A stretch of DNA of 64,000 nucleotides. Origin: DASUPK01 sp963695805. Its GTDB lineage: Bacteria; Actinomycetota; Thermoleophilia; Solirubrobacterales; 70-9. Position 1 is the stretch's first letter; each line of letters opens with the position of its first letter. Both the position numbers and the translations under genes were made by a program. Below the pieces are notes generated by a model that saw only the letters and a list, made by a program, of their open reading frames with translations, made no database searches and was not told the DNA's origin. Of the stretch, positions 35,234 through 43,397 are shown piece by piece. The DNA lies in the NCBI GenBank assembly GCA_963695805.1, contig CAVOHV010000002.1:1-64000 (forward strand), in the 5' to 3' direction.

Positions 35234-35611
35234 GTGCGGCTGATTCACACCTGCTACCGAATCACCGACTCGGAGCGCTCCGTCGCCTTTTATGAGGCGC
35301 TGGGACTCGAGAAGCGCCGCGAGCTCCCGATCCGAGACGAGGCCACCAACATCTTCATGGGTGTGCCGGGCGAGGAGCTCCCGGAGCTCGAGCTGACCTA
35401 TAACCACGGGGTCGACCACTACGAGCTGGGGACCGCTTACGGGCACGTTGCGCTCACGGTCGATGACCTTGATCGCACCCTCGAGGAGCTCAAGGAGATG
35501 GGGATCGAGCCGGAGAAACCCCCCTACCGCATACACGAGGGCGGCTCGCGCCTCTGCTTCGTCAGGGACCCCGACGACTACAGGGTCGAGCTGCTCGAAC
35601 AGGGAGACTGA
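35234..35611 (+). CDS. gloA: Glyoxalase I-type lactoylglutathione lyase
   Basis: 125 residues: a beta-alpha-beta-beta-beta duplicated fold. All four metal ligands of the family appear in order: His in LIHTCYRI, Glu in ELELTYNHG, His in YGHVALTV and Glu in YRVELLEQ. It detoxifies methylglyoxal adducts; the thiol cofactor in this group is unlikely to be glutathione. GTG 35234 (MRLIHTCY) fits the family better than GTG 35225. It is followed 12 nt later by the next gene. Confidence 0.85.
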   Translation: MRLIHTCYRITDSERSVAFYEALGLEKRRELPIRDEATNIFMGVPGEELPELELTYNHGVDHYELGTAYGHVALTVDDLDRTLEELKEMGIEPEKPPYRIHEGGSRLCFVRDPDDYRVELLEQGD

Positions 35612-35623
35612 GGGGCCCCTCAG

Positions 35624-36754
35624 ATGACGTCCCGGATAGTCGTGCTCGGGGCGGGGTTCGGCGGTCTCGAGCTGGCGACGATCCTCTCGGAGGCGCTCGG
35701 CGAAGACGCCGACGTGGTCCTGATCGAGAAGGGAGACGCCTTCGTCTTCGGCTACTCGAAGCTGGACGTCATGTTCGGGCGGGAGACACCCGACGCCGTC
35801 CGGCTTCCGTACCGCGATTTCGTCAAGCCCGGTGTCCGCTTCGCTAATGAGACGATCACGGCGATCGATCCGGAGAACCGAGGTGTGACGACGGACGCCG
35901 GCGAGTACGAGGCCGACGTCCTGGTCGTGGCACTCGGCGCCGACTACGACGTGGGCTCGACGCCGGGCCTCGCCGAGGCCGGCAACGAGTTCTACTCGGT
36001 GGCCGGAGCGGAGCGGATGAGGGAGCTGCTCGAGGAGTTCGAGGCCGGGCGCGCCGTGATCGGCGTCTGCGGGGCGCCATTCAAGTGCCCGCCTGCCCCC
36101 AGCGAGGCCGCCCTTCTCCTCCACGACGATCTCTCGGCTCGCGGAGCTCGCGAGCGGTACCAGATCACCTTCCTGATGCCGCTCCCGAGCCCCGTCCCTC
36201 CGTCGCCGGCAACCTCCGAGGCGCTCCTCGCCGCATTTGCCGAGCGAGACATTGAGTTCGTCCCGGGCGCCCGGATCGACCACCTCGACGAGGATCGGAA
36301 GCTGGCCGTGCTGCAGGACGGGCGCGAGTATCCCTTTGACCTCTTCCTCGGGGTCCCCAAGCATCGCGCCCCCGACGTCGTCCTGGAATCCGGGATGGCG
36401 GAGGAGGGCTACATCTCGGTCGAGTCAAGAACGCTCCGGACCCGTTTCCCGGGCGTGTATGCCATCGGCGACGTCGCGACCGTGGGAGTGCCCAAGGCGG
36501 GGGTGTTCGCCGAAGGTGCGGCGCGGGTCGCCGCCGCAGAGATCCTCGCGGAGATCAAGGGAGGAGAGACGCCCGCCGGCTACGACGGGCGCGGCTCCTG
36601 CTACATCGAGTTCGGCGCGGGCCGGGTCGGCCGCGTGGACGTCGACTTTCTCTCAGCCCCCCAGCCGACTGGAACCTTCCAGGCGCCTTCCAGCGCCATC
36701 GTCGCCCAGAAGCAGGAGTTCGGATCGAGCAGGCGCGCGCGCTGGTTCGGCTGA
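35624..36754 (+). CDS. FAD/NAD-binding oxidoreductase (sulfide:quinone reductase-like)
   Basis: 376 residues. The dinucleotide motif VVLGAGFGGLELA at the start, the second site GRAVIGVCGAPFKCPPAPSEA (CxPP segment as in SQR-like enzymes) and the FAD-closing motif GVYAIGDVATVGVPKAGVF are visible. One SQR cysteine is recognisable (FKCPP); the second is not evident, so sulfide oxidation is doubtful. Probably a membrane-associated NADH or thiol dehydrogenase. Confidence 0.75.
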   Translation: MTSRIVVLGAGFGGLELATILSEALGEDADVVLIEKGDAFVFGYSKLDVMFGRETPDAVRLPYRDFVKPGVRFANETITAIDPENRGVTTDAGEYEADVLVVALGADYDVGSTPGLAEAGNEFYSVAGAERMRELLEEFEAGRAVIGVCGAPFKCPPAPSEAALLLHDDLSARGARERYQITFLMPLPSPVPPSPATSEALLAAFAERDIEFVPGARIDHLDEDRKLAVLQDGREYPFDLFLGVPKHRAPDVVLESGMAEEGYISVESRTLRTRFPGVYAIGDVATVGVPKAGVFAEGAARVAAAEILAEIKGGETPAGYDGRGSCYIEFGAGRVGRVDVDFLSAPQPTGTFQAPSSAIVAQKQEFGSSRRARWFG

Positions 36755-36769
36755 TGAGAGGGGAGCACG

Positions 36770-38092
36770 ATGTCGAGGCATGACGTGGTGGTCGTGGGAG
36801 CGGGGCTGGCCGGGTTGTCGGCGGCGCTCGATCTGAAGGCGGCGGGCGCCGATGTGGTCGTGCTGGAGGCCCGCGACCGGCCCGGTGGGCGGGTCGTGCA
36901 GACGCAGATGCCCGACGGACGCCTGGTGCAGCTCGGCGGCGAGGTGACCGGCGCCTTCCAGGCGGCCTACCGCGGACTGGTCGAGGATCTTGGGCTGACG
37001 ATCGAGTCCGCCTTCCCCTCGATCCCCGGCGAGGACACCTACATGCTCGCCGAGGGGCGCTTCGTCGGCAACGACTCCCCCTGGATGACCGACGAGGACC
37101 GAGCGAGCTACGCCAGGGTCGAGCAGGCGTTCGGCGCCCTGGTCAAGAGCGTTGACCCCGACGACCCCTGGTCGCACCCGGAGGCCGATCGGCTCGACCG
37201 GCTCTCGGTCGGGGCCTGGATGCGCGACGCGGGCGCGACACCGAACGCCGTCCGTGCCCGCGAGCTCGCCTCGCTGGCGCTCTCCTGCGAGTCGGTCGAG
37301 CGCACCTCGCTGCTTTCGGACCTGCGCAAGGAGGCGGTCGCGGGCGGGGAGGGCTTTTACACCTACGAGCGGTGGGAAACGGACCGCGTCGCGGAGGGCT
37401 CGGGAACGGTGCCGCTGCGGTTGGCCGAGGAGGTCGGAGCCGCCAGCACTCGCTACTCGACCCCGGTAGAGCGGATCAGGGTGGCACGCTCGGGCTGCGT
37501 CGTTACCAGCCGCTCCGGCGAACGCTTCGAGGCGGCGGCGGTCGTCTCGGCGGTGCCCGTCGGCCCGCTCCGCAACATCCACGTCGATGGGGTGAGCGAG
37601 GAGCGAATGGCCTCACTGCGTCACCAGCGCAACGCCCTCGCGGCCAAGGCCGTGTTCGTCTACGCCTCGTCCTTCTGGGAGAAGCAGGGACTTAACGGAG
37701 AGCTCTACTCCGAGATCGGCCTGATCGGCGGCGCCTGGCCCCAGGTTGATGGCGTCCTCTCCACCTTGGTGCCGCCCGAGCGCCTCGCCCCCCTGATTGC
37801 CACCCCGGAGGAGGTGACCGAGGCGGAGCTGACCGAGGAGATGGCCGGCGCCTTTGGCGAGGATGCCCGCGAGGCGCAGGCCTTCTTCCTGCGCCGCTGG
37901 GGAGTGGACCCCTGGACGCAGGGCTACATCACCTGCTGGCGCCCAGGAGACCTGCTTGCGGTCGGGCCGCTCCATGGCACCCACGAGCCGCCCTTCTACG
38001 TCTGCGGCTCCGACCAGTGGGTCTGCGGGTACATGGAGGGCGCGGTCCGCACCGGCCGCGCCGCCGCCGCCGCCGCGCTCGAGAAGGGCTGA
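36770..38092 (+). CDS. FAD-dependent amine oxidase family protein
   Basis: 440 residues. VVVVGAGLAGLSAALDL and the Glu ending VVLEARDRPGGRVV form the FAD site; the C-terminal GSDQWVCGYMEGAVRTGR is the FAD-contact region of flavin monoamine oxidases. It shares a strand and close spacing (15 nt) with the SQR-like gene. A homologue with the same fold is at 51118-52320. Substrate unknown. Confidence 0.85.
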   Translation: MSRHDVVVVGAGLAGLSAALDLKAAGADVVVLEARDRPGGRVVQTQMPDGRLVQLGGEVTGAFQAAYRGLVEDLGLTIESAFPSIPGEDTYMLAEGRFVGNDSPWMTDEDRASYARVEQAFGALVKSVDPDDPWSHPEADRLDRLSVGAWMRDAGATPNAVRARELASLALSCESVERTSLLSDLRKEAVAGGEGFYTYERWETDRVAEGSGTVPLRLAEEVGAASTRYSTPVERIRVARSGCVVTSRSGERFEAAAVVSAVPVGPLRNIHVDGVSEERMASLRHQRNALAAKAVFVYASSFWEKQGLNGELYSEIGLIGGAWPQVDGVLSTLVPPERLAPLIATPEEVTEAELTEEMAGAFGEDAREAQAFFLRRWGVDPWTQGYITCWRPGDLLAVGPLHGTHEPPFYVCGSDQWVCGYMEGAVRTGRAAAAAALEKG

Positions 38093-38105
38093 GTCTCGAG
38101 CGCCT

Positions 38106-38211
38106 GGGGTACCAGCCGTGGTACCGAACTGAGAGAACCTGAGGTGATCTCAGCTGATCTCAGCGCGCCTGGTATCGCTCAGCATGAGCCCACGGAACGG
38201 CTTCAGGGGAT
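38106..38211 (+). repeat. ~105-bp element preceding tRNA fragment E
   Basis: The partner of 28608-28719. It shares GGTACCAGCCGTGGTACCG, GAACTGAGAGAA, GATCTCAGCT, GCGCCTGG, ATGAGCCCAC and AACGGCTTCA in the same order. Confidence 0.65.
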
Positions 38212-38256
38212 CTCATAACCTGAAGGTCGCAGGTTCGAATCCCGCCGCCGATCCGA
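38212..38256 (+). repeat. Initiator-tRNA 3'-half, copy E (diverged)
   Basis: CTCATAACCTGAAGGTCGC then AGGTTCGAATCCCGCC, with a changed acceptor end (CGCCGATCCGA). The T-stem has mismatches and no terminator hairpin follows. The most decayed full-length copy. Confidence 0.65.
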
Positions 38257-38266
38257 ACTATGAAGA

Positions 38267-38313
38267 CCGCTGCCTTGCATGGAAAGCAGCGGTGCTGCTT
38301 CGTCCAAAGTGGC
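38267..38313. repeat. Interspersed palindromic hairpin, copy 9, with adjoining half-site
   Basis: CCGCTGCCTT-GCATGG-AAAGCAGCGG (38267-38292), then GCTGCTTCGTCCAAAGTGGC (38294-38313): both loop variants of the family side by side. Confidence 0.55.
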
Positions 38314-38556
38314 CATTTCGGCAGACGCTCCAGCTAGGCGGTCAGGCTTCGCATCCACGCGCGAAGCGAGCACTCAGACCGACGGGTGACCGTTGACCGC
38401 GTTGCGGACAATTCTCGGCCCATACCCATAGGTAGGAGGTCCTGACAGGGGAATTGATCCAGAGTTGGGTCTCGACCGAGCTCGCCCGCCAAGGTCGAGA
38501 GGCGCAACCGACCGATCCAGATCAAGACCTTCGAGATCGAGTGACGGCAGTGCCGA

Positions 38557-38601
38557 AAAGAAAAGGAGCGGCCCCCCTAGTCGCTGACGGGACCGCTCCT
38601 T
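38557..38601 (-). terminator. Minus-strand terminator
   Basis: GGAGCGG...CCGCTCC stem with GGGA/CCCC pairing, followed on the minus strand by TTTTCTTTTC. It serves the low-complexity gene at 38820 or the relic behind it. The remainder of 38257-38739 has no gene. Confidence 0.6.
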
Positions 38602-38739
38602 CGAGGAAGCAACGGAATCATGCGAAGCGAACTGTCGACAGCGAAAGCAAACTGGCCGAAGAGGGGAGGGTCTAGCTTGGGATCTCTCGCCAGCAACAAC
38701 CGGCGATTGAGCGACGGTGCGGCGCCAGATGTGAGCGGG

Positions 38740-38815
38740 CTACTCCGAAAGGCCGGCGGCTTCGAGGTGGCCCGGCTCTGCGATGCGCCACGGGCGATCT
38801 TGCCGTCCCTTAGAG
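38740..38815 (-). pseudogene. SnoaL C-terminal relic
   Basis: RDGKIAR then, after one missing base, WRIAEPGHLEAAGLSE-stop. The rest of the gene is gone; the neighbouring gene ends 5 bp away. Confidence 0.55.
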
Positions 38816-38819
38816 CCGG

Positions 38820-39422
38820 CTACTTCTTCAGTTGACCCGGAGGGCCTAGACCTGAGGGGCCTCGGACAGGTGTCGTCACGGTTTTCCCGCTCGTTTTCCC
38901 GCTCGGCCCCGGAGGCAGGGGACCATGATCACTTGTGTGGCCGGGAGGCGTCCCGCCATGGCCGGGAGGCGTCCCGCCATGGCCGGGAGGCGTCCCGCCA
39001 TGGCCGGGAGGCGTCCCGCCATGGCCGGGAGGCGTCCCGGCAGGTATCGGGGCAACGGGCGACGACTTATGCCGCTTGGGCCGGTTGGGCTCCTTGGATG
39101 TATCGCGCCCGCCCCCGTTGCCGCCAGTACCGGAGGCGGCCCCGGCATTGAAGGTGCTCGCTATCGGACTAGCCGGTGGCAAGCTGCTACCGGGTACGGC
39201 GGGATTGCCGTTGCCCTTCCTCTTCTTCTCAGGTTTCGAGGAAAACGACCGCTCTGGTGGGATCCCACCAAAGTCAAGGCCCCCGCCCCCGCTATACGGC
39301 CAAAGACCCAAAGAGGCTGTCCCAAGGAGCCCCAGACACACGATCAGCGAGGCGAGGCCGATGCTCCCCACCCAGGTCATGTACGTCGAGCCGATCTTCC
39401 TTCCCTTGATCCCGTCGTCCAT
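38820..39422 (-). CDS. Membrane-anchored Gly/Pro-rich low-complexity protein
   Basis: 200 residues. TM helix ~18-40 (VGSIGLASLIVCLGLLGTASLG) after a short N-terminus, then a Gly/Ser/Lys/Pro-rich extracytoplasmic tail. The tail contains five tandem copies of GTPPGHG (from the 21-bp repeat). The GGHGG/PPGH pattern may bind metals. No known family. ATG 39422. Confidence 0.55.
   Translation of the reverse strand: MDDGIKGRKIGSTYMTWVGSIGLASLIVCLGLLGTASLGLWPYSGGGGLDFGGIPPERSFSSKPEKKRKGNGNPAVPGSSLPPASPIASTFNAGAASGTGGNGGGRDTSKEPNRPKRHKSSPVAPIPAGTPPGHGGTPPGHGGTPPGHGGTPPGHGGTPPGHTSDHGPLPPGPSGKTSGKTVTTPVRGPSGLGPPGQLKK
38941..39040. repeat. 21-bp tandem repeat, about 5 copies
   Basis: Unit CCGGGAGGCGTCCCGCCATG plus G, almost perfect, starting at 38941, 38962, 38983, 39004 and 39025 (last shortened). 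It is a multiple of three and encodes GTPPGHG in the minus-strand gene, so copy number can vary without frameshift. Confidence 0.9.
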
Positions 39423-39933
39423 GACGAGGGGACCCTAGCGAGCCCCACGCCCTTACCCGGGTCGGCCTCCGCGAGAGAAACCGGATTTAGCGAGGTGAGA
39501 GATAACCCTCGCCGGCGGCGACCAGCGCCGCGACCGGGACCCCAACTACAGGCCCTCGAAGCATCGTCGCTAGTCGTGACCGTAACCCTGCGCACGGGTC
39601 GTGCGCTTACCCAGTTAGGACGACAAGGCCGGGAGCGGCGGAAACTCACAGTGCGTCGCTCCCGGCTATCCAGAGAGGCGCCCGGGAGCACGGGCCTCTC
39701 TGGATAACAAACGCGGGTCGAGCTCGGGTTTTTCAGCAGCGGCGCAAAACAGCCGCTGGGAGAGGGGGGGTCGCGGGCGTAGCACGCGGATGCTGGAAAC
39801 CGCGCCGTGACTAGGATCCCGATTACCGGCCCTCGAGGCACCGCCCCTAGTCCTGTTGGACTTGCCGCGTGCCCCCTGCGCGGAGTAGGGTCGGAACGAG
39901 ACCCAAAGGCAGGCCGACTAAAGGAGTGCCCAA
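39423..39933. other. Intergenic stretch with hairpins
   Basis: No gene is supported. It contains two adjacent perfect inverted repeats (39628-39706, listed separately) and, at ~39525-39590 and ~39805-39850, two weakly similar segments with GGCCCTCGA and CTAGTC in common. Confidence 0.5.
39628..39706. ncRNA. Candidate structured RNA: two consecutive perfect hairpins
   Basis: Hairpin 1: GCCGGGAGCG (39628-39637) with CGCTCCCGGC (39657-39666). Hairpin 2: TATCCAGAGAGGC (39667-39679) with GCCTCTCTGGATA (39694-39706). They abut exactly; GGGTTTTTC follows at ~39726. Could be a small RNA, a tandem terminator or a mobile repeat. Strand undecided. Confidence 0.35.
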
Positions 39934-40290
39934 ATGGCTGATGCCGCACTGTTCATCGGGTGGGGTCAGGTGGTGCGCGGACGCGAGACGCGCTCCCTCC
40001 AGGTATTCAACGAGAGCGTCGAGTACTGGGGAGGGCTCCAGGGCGACGGCACGATCGAGGACTTCGAGGTCGCGATCATGACGCCTCACGGCGGCGACCT
40101 CCAAGGCTTCGCCCTGCTGCGCGGCAGCGAGGAGCAGATCGCCGCGCTGCAGACCGACGAGGAATTCCAACGCCAAATCATTCGGGCCGACCAAATCGTC
40201 GAGTCCCTCGGTGTCGTCACCGCCGCGATCGGCGAAGGCCTCGCCCGCGGCCTGGCTCAATACCAGGGCGAGATCGACGACCTGGACTAG
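39934..40290 (+). CDS. Conserved-looking hypothetical protein (118 aa)
   Basis: Starts MADAALFIGWGQVVRGRE with an AAAGGAG ribosome site. FNESVEYWGGLQGDG, GFALLRGSEEQIAALQTDEE and a helical C-terminus ending GEIDDLD. The alternating strand-helix pattern suggests a dimeric alpha/beta-barrel-like fold. No named family recognised. Likely monocistronic. Confidence 0.7.
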   Translation: MADAALFIGWGQVVRGRETRSLQVFNESVEYWGGLQGDGTIEDFEVAIMTPHGGDLQGFALLRGSEEQIAALQTDEEFQRQIIRADQIVESLGVVTAAIGEGLARGLAQYQGEIDDLD

Positions 40291-40444
40291 GCTAGGGCTC
40301 CCTCGGCACCGACGACCTTCCTCGGCGTGACCGATGATCGGCTGATCGCCGGGGAAGGCGAACCAGTCACCTCCGCAACAACATAAGTTCGTCCAGGGGG
40401 TGAGCGTAGGACGACTAGGCAGAGAGCACCTGGGATTGATGGGA

Positions 40445-40630
40445 AGCGACATCGCCCGGTGAGTATCCCGCCAGAGGTGCTGCTTTCCATGCAAAGCAGG
40501 ACTGTTGGCGGCAACCGACGTCGGTGTCCGTTCGCGTGAGAGCCGGAGCGTCTGATCCCTAGTTGGGGTGCCGACTGGTCTCGCGGATACCCGTGCGGTG
40601 GTAGCGAGAGACGAATCGGGCCCCGCTGGT
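40445..40630 (-). repeat. ~180-bp repeat, copy 2 (first copy 17665-17846)
   Basis: Contains the same series: GGGGCCCGATTCGT, TCTCGCTACCACCG, CCGCGAGACC, GGCACCCCAACTAGGGA, CACGCGAACG, GCCGCCAACAGT, hairpin, GATACT, ATG. What follows the ATG here is unrelated to SnoaL or HNH. Confidence 0.6.
40462..40500 (-). promoter_or_regulatory. GATACT -10 plus palindrome without a real gene downstream
   Basis: GATACT (40467-40462) is 9 nt before an ATG at 40452; the hairpin is 40479-40500 (GCTGCTTT-CCATGC-AAAGCAGG). The open frame that follows is not convincing, so the promoter seems to have been orphaned. The gap 40291-40721 holds no other gene. Confidence 0.45.
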
Positions 40631-40721
40631 GTTTGTCACGACGACGCTGAGGCCCTCCTCCCGGAGGTCCTTGTGTTCTCGAGAGGGTCGGCAATTTTCA
40701 TTCGAGACGGTGGCCGAGATT

Positions 40722-41465
40722 TCAATCCCCCGCTCGATCTTGTCGTACGCGATGAGGGCTGGAAAGGCGTGAGGCGGCTGTGCGGCGCTTCTGCGCCGAG
40801 CCGCTGGCTGGGGCGAATGCGCTCCAGGTGAACCAGTGGCCGAATCCACGTTGCAGCGTTCGCGGGCCGGTCATCGTCAGCTGGCCGGCTCGAATCGCGC
40901 CGCCCAGCTCGATCCGTCCCAAGTAAACGCGGTAGAGCGTGGTGGCGTCGACGATGACCTCGAGGTCGACGTCGAAACCGGGATGCTGGAGGCAGACTGA
41001 TACCTCGGCGGGCTCGAGGACTATCCAGTAACGCCGCTTGGGGTCGCGAAAGTCGAACTGAACCACGGTTCGGTTGGGTGGGAGCCGCTGGCGATCGACG
41101 TGGCGAGCCATCCAGACGATCAACAGGTCGGGATCGAGTTCCTCAGGGCGCGGATCGGTGAACGACCAAGTCGCCCCCCACTCGCCGATCGCCTGCACGA
41201 CCGGCTGGAGGTCACGGCCGGCGGGCGAGAGGCGATATTCGAGGGTGCGGCCTTTGGGCCCCGTCCTGCGCTCGATGACCTCGGCCCGCTCGAGCGCGCG
41301 CATGCGGTCGGTGAGGACCGAGCGCGAGATCCCTGGGAGGCCGCGTTGGAGCTCGTTGAAGCCGCTCGCGCCGCCGAGCATCTCGCGCACGATCAGAAGC
41401 GTCCAACGGTCGCCGAGGATCTCGCTGGCCTTGGCGACTGGGCAGTACTGCGCGTAGCTGCGCAT
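40722..41465 (-). CDS. HxlR-family transcriptional regulator with C-terminal SCP2-like domain
   Basis: 247 residues. Residues 1-105 are a winged helix of the HxlR type (CPVAKASEILGDRWTLLIVREML, GISRSVLTDRMRALERAEV, TGPKGRTLEYRLSPAGRDL). The C-terminal region (VVQFDFRDPKRRYWIVLEP onward) is a lipid-binding-like domain often fused in actinobacteria. The last ~25 residues are odd and may reflect a frame change near the end. Divergent from the BBE-type oxidase, which it probably controls via the palindrome at 41505. Confidence 0.85.
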   Translation of the reverse strand: MRSYAQYCPVAKASEILGDRWTLLIVREMLGGASGFNELQRGLPGISRSVLTDRMRALERAEVIERRTGPKGRTLEYRLSPAGRDLQPVVQAIGEWGATWSFTDPRPEELDPDLLIVWMARHVDRQRLPPNRTVVQFDFRDPKRRYWIVLEPAEVSVCLQHPGFDVDLEVIVDATTLYRVYLGRIELGGAIRAGQLTMTGPRTLQRGFGHWFTWSAFAPASGSAQKRRTAASRLSSPHRVRQDRAGD

Positions 41466-41504
41466 CGCGCTGCCATGCTAGCTGCGGATCGGCCAGCAGG
41501 TCTG

Positions 41505-41532
41505 CTACTCGAACCGGTTGGTTCGAAAGTAG
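41505..41532. promoter_or_regulatory. Putative HxlR operator
   Basis: Near-perfect inverted repeat CTACTCGAACC-GGTT-GGTTCGAAAGTAG between the divergent HxlR and oxidase genes. The outer TACT...AGTA fits HxlR/YodB-type sites. Confidence 0.5.
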
Positions 41533-41632
41533 AACTAGTTAGCCCGGGCGGGCAAGCCTACGTTGCTCGCATGGGTACCCGACCGCGGTGGACTCGATCA
41601 AGTCGTTCATCGAGCACTGCTAGGAGGACGAG

Positions 41633-43057
41633 ATGACCGCTATCCAGACACCACAGGCACCGCCCCCGCATACGGCCGCGTTCGACGAGCTCGGCGGAAC
41701 GTTCCGCGGAGAGCTGCTCCTGCCGACCAGCCCCGGTTACGACACTGCTCGCAGGATCTGGAATGGCGCAATTGACCGCCATCCGGCCTGTATCGCCCGC
41801 TGCATGGGCGCGGCCGATGTGGCCGCAGCGGTGCGCTTCGCGCGCGGCCACGACCTAGAGATCGCCATACGGGGCGGGGGCCACAACGTGGCCGGCACCG
41901 CGGTGTGCGACGACGGAATCGTCATCGACCTCTCGGCGATGCGCGCCGTGTCGGTTGATCCCGTCGAGCGCACGGCTCTCGTGCAAGGAGGTGCCCTGTG
42001 GGGAGATGTCGACCACGAGACACAGGCGTACGGTCTGGCCACCACCGGCGGCATCGTGGGCCACACCGGCGTCGGCGGCCTCAGCCTGGGTGGCGGCATT
42101 GGTTTCCTCATGCGCAAGCACGGGCTCACCGTCGACAACCTTGTGGAGGCCGAGGTGGTCACGGCCGAGAGCGAGATCATCAGGGCGTCGGCCGATGATC
42201 ACCCCGATCTGTTCTGGGCGCTGCGAGGAGGCGGCGGCAACTTCGGCGTCGTCAGCTCGTTCCGGTTCGCTCTGCACCCGGTGGGCCCCACCGTCATGGC
42301 CGGACCCGTCTTCTGGGCGGCCGACGACACCACCGACGTGCTGCGCTTCTACCGGGACTTCGCCGCCGAAGCGCCCGACGAGCTCGGGAGCGTCGTCAGG
42401 CTCGGCACCGTCCCCCCTCTGCCAGCCATCCCCGAGGACCTGCACTGGCGGCCGGCCATCGCCGTCATCTGCTGTTACGCCGGCGCCGTCGAAGACGGCG
42501 AGCGTGCGGTGCGGGCCCTCCGCCGGTTCGGGACGCCGCTCGTTGACCTGCTCGCACCCTCGCCGTACCTCGCCTTCCAGGGCGGCCTCGACGACAGCGT
42601 CCCCCACGGGTGGCGCTACTACTGGAAGGCGACGAACCTCGCCGGCCTCTCCGACAGCGCGATCACCGTCATCGCCGATCACGCCTACGCCGCCAGCTCG
42701 CCCCGGTCATACGCGACGATGTTCCACATGGGTGGCGCCGTCGCCCGAGTGCCACACGAAGCCACTGCCTACGCCGCTCGCGACGTGGCCCACAACATCA
42801 TCATCGACGCCGTGTGGCTCCGTGCCGAGTCCGGCGAGCACGCGGCGGCCGAGACCGCTTGGGCGCGGCGGTTCCTCCGAGCCCTCCAACCGCACCGCGC
42901 TGGCGGCGTCTACGTCAACTTCCTTGATTCCGACGACGACACCAGCCGCGTTCGAGAGGCCTACGGCGATCAGATCTACCGGCGACTCGCCGAAGTCAAG
43001 GCGAAGTACGACCCTGACAACACCTTCCACCACAACAAGAACATCCAGCCCGGCTGA
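41633..43057 (+). CDS. BBE-type FAD-linked oxidase
   Basis: 474 residues, PCMH-type FAD domain: IAIRGGGHNVAGTAVCDDGI with the His normally linked to FAD, TTGGIVGHTGVGGLSLGGGIG, LFWALRGGGGNFGVV. The berberine-bridge C-terminus YDPDNTFHHNKNIQP closes the active site. The second flavin-linking Cys (bicovalent type) is not at the usual place, so a single covalent link is likely. Oxidises alcohols, sugars or alkaloid-like compounds. An AGGAGG ribosome site precedes ATG 41633. Confidence 0.9.
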   Translation: MTAIQTPQAPPPHTAAFDELGGTFRGELLLPTSPGYDTARRIWNGAIDRHPACIARCMGAADVAAAVRFARGHDLEIAIRGGGHNVAGTAVCDDGIVIDLSAMRAVSVDPVERTALVQGGALWGDVDHETQAYGLATTGGIVGHTGVGGLSLGGGIGFLMRKHGLTVDNLVEAEVVTAESEIIRASADDHPDLFWALRGGGGNFGVVSSFRFALHPVGPTVMAGPVFWAADDTTDVLRFYRDFAAEAPDELGSVVRLGTVPPLPAIPEDLHWRPAIAVICCYAGAVEDGERAVRALRRFGTPLVDLLAPSPYLAFQGGLDDSVPHGWRYYWKATNLAGLSDSAITVIADHAYAASSPRSYATMFHMGGAVARVPHEATAYAARDVAHNIIIDAVWLRAESGEHAAAETAWARRFLRALQPHRAGGVYVNFLDSDDDTSRVREAYGDQIYRRLAEVKAKYDPDNTFHHNKNIQPG

Positions 43058-43090
43058 CGGCCGCGCCGGACCGACCCGCCCGAGATCCAA

Positions 43091-43261
43091 TCAGCTGCAG
43101 CTAATTCGCTGCTGTCCTGGGGAGTGACCGCGAGCCGCGTCGCAGAGGACTCGCTCGGTGACTCGCGCCGCGCTCGACGGGTCTCTTGACGCGCCGACTG
43201 CCGCCCCGTGGACCTCCGGTGCAAGCCTCATCAGTTCATCCACGAGGCGCTCGAGGTCCAT
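43091..43261 (-). CDS. Possible 56-residue protein
   Basis: MDLERLVDELMRLAPEVHGA, then SRDPSSAARVTERVLCDAAR: amphipathic helices with coding-like codon use. No ribosome site or family. May be a gene fragment within the 43058-43397 gap. Confidence 0.25.
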   Translation of the reverse strand: MDLERLVDELMRLAPEVHGAAVGASRDPSSAARVTERVLCDAARGHSPGQQRISCS

Positions 43262-43397
43262 GCGACCGACCGTAGGCCAAGCCTGGCTGGGCGGCAATCG
43301 CCCAAAGGGCTCAACTGCATCCGCCGAAAGGTGGATTCGGCCTTGTTCCTCGCCTGGTGGGTGATCCCGCGCGAGTGAGCGGCCGTACAACTCGGCG

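Noticed and set aside
38941..39040. CRISPR array
   Set aside because: The 21-bp units are contiguous with no spacers and encode part of a protein.
39847..40452. Gene driven by the GATACT motif at 40.46 kb
   Set aside because: The open frame is Cys/Pro-rich at first and then antisense to a well-supported gene at 39934-40290; the promoter looks orphaned.
40559..40720. Protein ending RETSRHPN on the minus strand
   Set aside because: The 3' part is shared with the structured repeat at 17.8 kb and no start or family supports it; kept as a repeat only. A short fragment of real coding sequence before it (AYDKIERGIEIS) cannot be excluded.
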